Source: a virus. Taken from it: 32,421 bases of DNA. The translations under genes and the position numbers were made by a program. Below, in pieces: positions 28,466 to 32,421 of the stretch. Positions within the stretch are counted from its first letter, which is position 1. The number at the start of each line of letters is the position of its first letter. Location: positions 1 to 32,421 of IMG/VR virus record IMGVR_UViG_3300017989_000298; one strand, written 5' to 3'. The notes beneath the pieces were generated by a model. That model did not search any database. It worked only from the letters and a program-made list of their open reading frames with translations, and was not told where the DNA came from.

Positions 28466-29453
28466 CCCAGGCCCCGAATGCCCATCCCCTGGTCATGGAC
28501 CGATGGAACTCATCATCCGGGTTCGGGTCCCACTGGAACGGCTGCTTAGGCGGAAGATTGGCAACTGATTCCCAAGGGAACTCGTCTTCCGATGCTTGAC
28601 ACACATGGAACCATGCCTGATACTCAGGCAGTAAGCTGTACTCTCGAAGTAGTTCTTCGATCGGCCCGTTCCACCGGCCTGTATCCCAGCCGTGCTCTTC
28701 CGTCTCATGTAGCTCGTCATCCCCAGTGGGATCCCACTGGAACCCTTGGGTCCCCAGGGCGTTGAAACGGACGCCAGCCGCTGTAGCTCTGCGCAAGAAC
28801 TGAAGCGTTGTGGCCGCCCAGTCCTGTTCTCCTTCGTACCACCTCCCGGTTCCCCAACCGTTGGCTGGGGCTTCGTGTAATTCATCATCGTCGTTCGGAT
28901 CCCATCTCATGTAGTCCTCGGCTGCGATGTTGCTCAGCCAAGCGACTGGGAAGTTGATGGTGTAGAACGCTGGTTCATAGTACTTGCAGATCGGGCAGTA
29001 GTTGTTTTCCACTGTGATCTGCGCCGCGTATTGCTTCAGCCAAGCATAGACGTCGACTGGATTCCATTCACCTGTGTACTGCTTCCCCCAGAAGAGGAAC
29101 GCCAGCAGGAACTTGATCTCGGGGATCAGGCCTGCGGATGAGTACAACATCAGGTGAAGCTTCAGCCACCAGAGCTTGGTATCATTGTCCCAGTTCTCCG
29201 TGATCACGAGGTCGTAGTCCGCCAACTCCAGGTCTAGCGGGACATCTCGCAGGTTCGCGATGTCATTGAACTCCCCAATGTCGTGGAGCACCTCCCAGAC
29301 CACAGCTGGTTCCACAGAGCAGGATGCGAGGAACCCATAGGACAATGCCGTTGCGGGAAGCTCGCTCGCCTGTCGCTTCCATCGGTGGTCAAGTCTGGCG
29401 ATCAATCTGCCGAGGACTTCATCAACGGTCGTCGTGAGAGGTTGTGTAGGCAT
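28446..29453 (-). CDS. Tail protein, gpI-position, with three WDP repeats, 335 aa
   Basis: Directly follows the gpJ gene with a TAATG overlap, the place of tail protein I in P2-like baseplates, but no clear family match is visible. The first 150 residues are helical (VDEVLGRLIARLDHRW, WLKLHLMLYSSAGL). C153/C156 (CPIC) may bind metal. After this come three copies of a unit beginning WDPxxDDExH and ending GWxxGxW, near residues 184-205, 240-261 and 308-329. The repeated acidic-aromatic unit may bind calcium or glycans. Start ATG 29453 has GAGG seven bases ahead. Confidence 0.6.
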   Translation of the reverse strand: MPTQPLTTTVDEVLGRLIARLDHRWKRQASELPATALSYGFLASCSVEPAVVWEVLHDIGEFNDIANLRDVPLDLELADYDLVITENWDNDTKLWWLKLHLMLYSSAGLIPEIKFLLAFLFWGKQYTGEWNPVDVYAWLKQYAAQITVENNYCPICKYYEPAFYTINFPVAWLSNIAAEDYMRWDPNDDDELHEAPANGWGTGRWYEGEQDWAATTLQFLRRATAAGVRFNALGTQGFQWDPTGDDELHETEEHGWDTGRWNGPIEELLREYSLLPEYQAWFHVCQASEDEFPWESVANLPPKQPFQWDPNPDDEFHRSMTRGWAFGAWVEIDED

Positions 29454-31132
29454 TAGACTACCTCAATGTACGCTGCCTTTGTGGTCGCGATCTCGACCGG
29501 GTTACCAACCAAGATCTCCAAGTCCGAACCTTCTCCTTCGCTGTCCGTCTCCGGAATCTCCACTCGAGAGAGTCGAACGACCGCGCTCTGTACTCCGCGG
29601 AACGAACAGACAGCATGATGGATCTGAGCAACCGAGACATCTTCACCAGGCTTCAAGCCGCGCATGTCCGTGCCATCGACAAGCGAACCGCCCACGTAGG
29701 AGATGACCGCATCTCGGATCTTGTTGTGTAGTGCTTCCGGAATCGAGCTCGCCCGCTCGGGGATAACTCGAACGCGGATGTACACCGGAATCTCCGTCGG
29801 TCTCTCGAAAGATACGGGGATTGACTGGCCTCCAGTGGAGTCGAGCACACTTAGAGTGCTTGTTCCGTCGGTCGCAATGCCAGCGCAGACCCCATGTTCG
29901 AGGAGTGCCTCCGCAATGTCGCGGACCTTACCGCCGGCGACCGTAGCCCTGACGGCTTTCGGCCCCACGCCGTTTGAATCCTCGACGAGTGTCGGATTGA
30001 AGTCCACCTTCACATGGCGAACTCCATCCACATCCCACAAGTGAGATTCAATGGCTTCGGGGATCGCAGCAGCGCCCTTCGCCATTGCTCGTTGCTGGCG
30101 GAAAGCGAACTCCGAATCTCCTTCCTCGTACTGGCCTCCTGTGGTTTTGCCGCCGGCGATCGTGGTGACCACCAAGCACACATCATACCCTGTCTGAGCT
30201 TCGCCCTGCAGGTAGTAGCCTCCGTTGTATGGGGCGGTGTTGTTGACCGCCAAGCCCAGCGCAGCCGAGCTCCCATAAGCCAAGACGAAGGAGACCTCGA
30301 CGGTAGTGTAGTCGGACACATCGATGTCTTGCCCGTCGAATGAAACGACTTGCTCAGTGCCAGCCTCAAGGGACAGGTGCTTAGTCTGCGTTTGCCCGAT
30401 GTAAGTACCCGTATCCTTGTCCCTGACAACCAGGTAGAAGTAGAAGATCTCAGTTTGATCGCTGTTGTTCTTGATCGGAACTGCCAGCGTGTCTAGACTG
30501 AGCGGGTAACGCAGGTCTGAGACGTCAACCTCCTGATACGTGTCAAACCGTTCCTCCGCCGGCAGGTACGAGTACCCCGTGATCAGTGCATCATCGAAGG
30601 TCTCGAAGTTGTGTTCCTCGGCAGCACCGGACAGGGCAACCTCTCCAAGGGTGTAGACCCAAGTACCGCCCACAACCTTGTTCCCGCCCGGACCAGACTC
30701 TGAAGCCTGGATCGGGATGTCGATGATACCGCTTGCGGGGAAGGTGCGTTGCTTGGTCACCACGAACTCGGCCCCGCTAGCATGTCGGACAACCGTGTTC
30801 ACATTGACTACCGTTCCCTCATCCGCAGTGCCCTTCAGGATTCCCGTCGCGTAGGTTTCGCCTTGCCTCGTCAACATCCTTCGCTGTCCGAGATGGTCCA
30901 GTGCCGTTCCCCGCGCGGTTGTAATGTAGCGCGAGTAGAAGACCGACTCCACAGCCTTCCACAGGATGCCGATCTCGAACAGGAGTACCTGAATCAAGAT
31001 CGCCGGCAATGAATCATCGCTCAGATCGATGTGGTCTCCCCACTTCTCTCTGAGCTTCTCGTACGTCGCGTCACGAATGGTGGCGAACTTCCTACGGACG
31101 AAACCGGATCTGAGCCATCCATGTTCAGCCAC
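29453..31132 (-). CDS. Baseplate protein J-like (gp47 family), 559 aa
   Basis: A baseplate wedge component of contractile tails. The family core is visible: GTALDHLGQRRMLTRQ, then ATGILKGTADEGTVVNVNTV, FVVTKQRTFPASG and ASESGPGGNKVVGG. A later FAFRQQRAMAKGAAAIPEAI precedes VDGVRHVKVDFN. Between about residues 195 and 330 sits an inserted beta-rich region not typical of the core. The start is GTG 31132: AGGGGTG lies seven bases ahead of it, whereas the TTG at 31138 is too close to the same site. It overlaps the next gene as TAATG. Confidence 0.85.
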   Translation of the reverse strand: MAEHGWLRSGFVRRKFATIRDATYEKLREKWGDHIDLSDDSLPAILIQVLLFEIGILWKAVESVFYSRYITTARGTALDHLGQRRMLTRQGETYATGILKGTADEGTVVNVNTVVRHASGAEFVVTKQRTFPASGIIDIPIQASESGPGGNKVVGGTWVYTLGEVALSGAAEEHNFETFDDALITGYSYLPAEERFDTYQEVDVSDLRYPLSLDTLAVPIKNNSDQTEIFYFYLVVRDKDTGTYIGQTQTKHLSLEAGTEQVVSFDGQDIDVSDYTTVEVSFVLAYGSSAALGLAVNNTAPYNGGYYLQGEAQTGYDVCLVVTTIAGGKTTGGQYEEGDSEFAFRQQRAMAKGAAAIPEAIESHLWDVDGVRHVKVDFNPTLVEDSNGVGPKAVRATVAGGKVRDIAEALLEHGVCAGIATDGTSTLSVLDSTGGQSIPVSFERPTEIPVYIRVRVIPERASSIPEALHNKIRDAVISYVGGSLVDGTDMRGLKPGEDVSVAQIHHAVCSFRGVQSAVVRLSRVEIPETDSEGEGSDLEILVGNPVEIATTKAAYIEVV

Positions 31133-31145
31133 GATCAATCACCCC

Positions 31146-31571
31146 TTAGAGGATGGATAGCTCCACCCGTTGTTGTAGCTCCTCACCACTCATAGTGGTC
31201 CCTCTCCACTCGAACTCCAGGATTCCATCCTTGGCTCGCGGTCCGCCACCATCTGGCGGGAAGCTGATGACTTCGGTGCGAGTGACTGAGCGAATGCGCT
31301 CGTCTCGCAGAATCACTTTCACCGCCCACATGACGAACTCCTCGCGAGTGAAGTCTTTCCGACCCACAACTCGTTCCCAAGGGAACCCGTGGTCGACATC
31401 CAAGAACCAACCCTTCATCCACAACCGAAGGCGGAGCTCGGCAGCCTGTGCGACTTCACGAGCACCGGTCAATAGCTTCACGCGGCCTTGGTCGTCTAGC
31501 TGGAGGTCGAAGTACCCTTCTTTCTCGGTAACATCCATGGAGACGTGTCCGCGATAGGGCTCAACTGCCAT
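31146..31571 (-). CDS. Baseplate wedge protein, gp46/gp25-like, 141 aa
   Basis: Small protein with the gp46/DUF2634 to gp25-like pattern. DLQLDDQGRVKLLTGAREV is followed by a long helix (AQAAELRLRLWMKGWFLDVDHG, partial) and then GFPWERVVGR and WAVKVILRDERIRSV. These wedge proteins join baseplate arms to gpJ. Start ATG 31571 has CACAGGAGGTGGATAGCC. It lies immediately upstream of gpJ, the conserved order in contractile-tail phages. Confidence 0.8.
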   Translation of the reverse strand: MAVEPYRGHVSMDVTEKEGYFDLQLDDQGRVKLLTGAREVAQAAELRLRLWMKGWFLDVDHGFPWERVVGRKDFTREEFVMWAVKVILRDERIRSVTRTEVISFPPDGGGPRAKDGILEFEWRGTTMSGEELQQRVELSIL

Positions 31572-31573
31572 GG

Positions 31574-32341
31574 CTATCCACCTCCTGTGAACCTGGGCTC
31601 AGTGATAGCCCCAGGCGTGTATGTACTTTCATCCGCAACCTTCATCGATGGAGAACCCTCGATCAGCTTGTCATTGGGGCCATTGCCCGAGCAGCCTGCA
31701 TCATCGTCCTTGTCTCCTACACGCGAGACCTGCGGTCCGTCATGGTCGACCATGTTGATGTCGGGTGAGATGACCGTGAACTTCGGGGCCACGATCTTCA
31801 CCTCTCCGTCTGCCTTCATCATGAACTTCGAGATCGGAGCGTTGTCGTCGTCCACCAACGCGAAGTAGATTCCATCGAGCACTTCATCCGGCGTGTGTGG
31901 ATCTTCATCCATCCGTACCCCGAAAGGCATGATGACAGCATCGTTGATTCGAGCGAAGTCCTTCAGCTGGGGGTGCGCGGGATCGTGATCTACGATCAAA
32001 TGGTCGAGCGCCCTCTCAGACACCAAACACATCACCACGTCGCCTTTCTTGAGGGGGAACCTCACGATGAAGTCACCCATCTTGTACCAACTGACCGGTA
32101 CGTTCCAGATCTTCTTCAGCTCGTGTTCTTCCCCATCGTGTAGCACTCGCTTCTGCTTCGGTCGAATGTTGGCCCGAGCCTTCAGCGCTCCAACGGTTTC
32201 TCCGCGTCCATACGAGTTGATGACGGGCCCCAGGTATTCTTCCACAACAGCGAGGAAGCCGATGTGCACCGTCTCGATGTTCTGGCGCACGAACCTCTTC
32301 AGGCCCTCTCTGACTTCTCGGACATTGCTCTCGCCGCCCAC
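31574..32341 (-). CDS. Gp138-like baseplate spike protein, 255 aa
   Basis: The N-terminal OB-like domain fits the Gp138 spike family: FLAVVEEYLGPVINSYGRG, VPVSWYKMGDFIVRFPLKKG and GDVVMCLVSERALDHLIVD, followed by INDAVIMPFG. Such spikes sit at the baseplate centre and puncture the outer layer of the host. The C-terminus (about 175-255) is the expected beta-helical or disordered tip. The start is GTG 32341 with AGGAG ten bases ahead; it overlaps the previous stop TAG by one base (TAGTG). The next genes are gp46-like and gpJ, the usual order. Confidence 0.78.
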   Translation of the reverse strand: MGGESNVREVREGLKRFVRQNIETVHIGFLAVVEEYLGPVINSYGRGETVGALKARANIRPKQKRVLHDGEEHELKKIWNVPVSWYKMGDFIVRFPLKKGDVVMCLVSERALDHLIVDHDPAHPQLKDFARINDAVIMPFGVRMDEDPHTPDEVLDGIYFALVDDDNAPISKFMMKADGEVKIVAPKFTVISPDINMVDHDGPQVSRVGDKDDDAGCSGNGPNDKLIEGSPSMKVADESTYTPGAITEPRFTGGG

Positions 32342-32421
32342 TAGGAATCAACTCCTAACCAGAGACGGATCGAGTTGCCGAAGTTCTCGGTTCGGATGCC
32401 CACGCGCAGGTACCGGAAGGC
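32341..32421 (-). CDS. 3' end of an upstream tail gene (partial)
   Basis: The frame reads in from the right edge for 26 codons (ending RLWLGVDS) and stops at TAG 32343-32341, overlapping the GTG start of the spike gene. Only the C-terminus is present, with RVGIRTENFGNSIRLWLG. By position it would be a tail or baseplate protein upstream of the spike. Too short to identify. Confidence 0.55.
   Translation of the reverse strand, partial: AFRYLRVGIRTENFGNSIRLWLGVDS

Overview
The window looks like part of the genome of a tailed double-stranded DNA phage (or an integrated or defective relative) with a contractile, myovirus-type tail. The evidence is a gpJ-like baseplate protein, a gp46/gp25-like wedge protein and a Gp138-like spike protein in one cluster, facing a complete phage-style replication and nucleotide module. 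The DNA is fairly G+C-rich. Genes are packed with ATGA, TAATG and short overlaps, and most starts follow strong GGAGG ribosome-binding sites. The host cannot be named from this sequence. No terminase, capsid, integrase or tRNA gene is visible, so capsid and packaging genes must lie outside the window.

Left half (1-17147, plus strand): replication, recombination and nucleotide metabolism. In order it holds a hypothetical protein; a promoter with a short leader ORF; a striking histone-fold protein with an H1-like lysine tail and an acidic tail; a coupled acidic-tailed protein; an archaeo-eukaryotic-type primase; a RepA-like hexameric helicase; a run of small unknown proteins (one with a zinc ribbon, one DUF5049-like); a SNF2-family ATPase; a SEC-C mini-protein; a thymidylate-kinase-like dNMP kinase; an all-alpha dUTPase; a possible diverged ThyA-fold paralogue; a ThyA-family enzyme; a dCMP deaminase; a family-4 uracil-DNA-glycosylase/DNA-polymerase-I fusion; a Cas4/RecB-like Fe-S nuclease; a Sak4-like RecA-fold ATPase; an acidic-tailed ssDNA-binding protein; a VRR-NUC nuclease; and a helix-turn-helix protein. 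Together these make dTMP, keep uracil out of DNA, prime and copy DNA, and recombine it.

Junction (17148-17318): the two gene blocks converge here. The gap has no gene but carries two nested inverted-repeat structures.

Right half (17319-32421, minus strand, read right to left): the tail and baseplate module. It runs from a partial gene at the right edge through the Gp138-like spike, gp46-like wedge, gpJ, a possible tail protein I with a threefold WDP repeat, several small structural proteins, a protein with an extraordinary Tyr/Trp/Arg tract, two tandem kelch-propeller adhesins, a 1220-residue tail or fibre protein with about fifteen 14-residue repeats, further distal tail proteins, and a small membrane protein that may be a holin.

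The most notable candidates are the histone-fold protein with its coupled acidic partner, the recurring use of opposite-charge tails on DNA-handling proteins, the aromatic-arginine tract, and the 14-residue repeat fibre.
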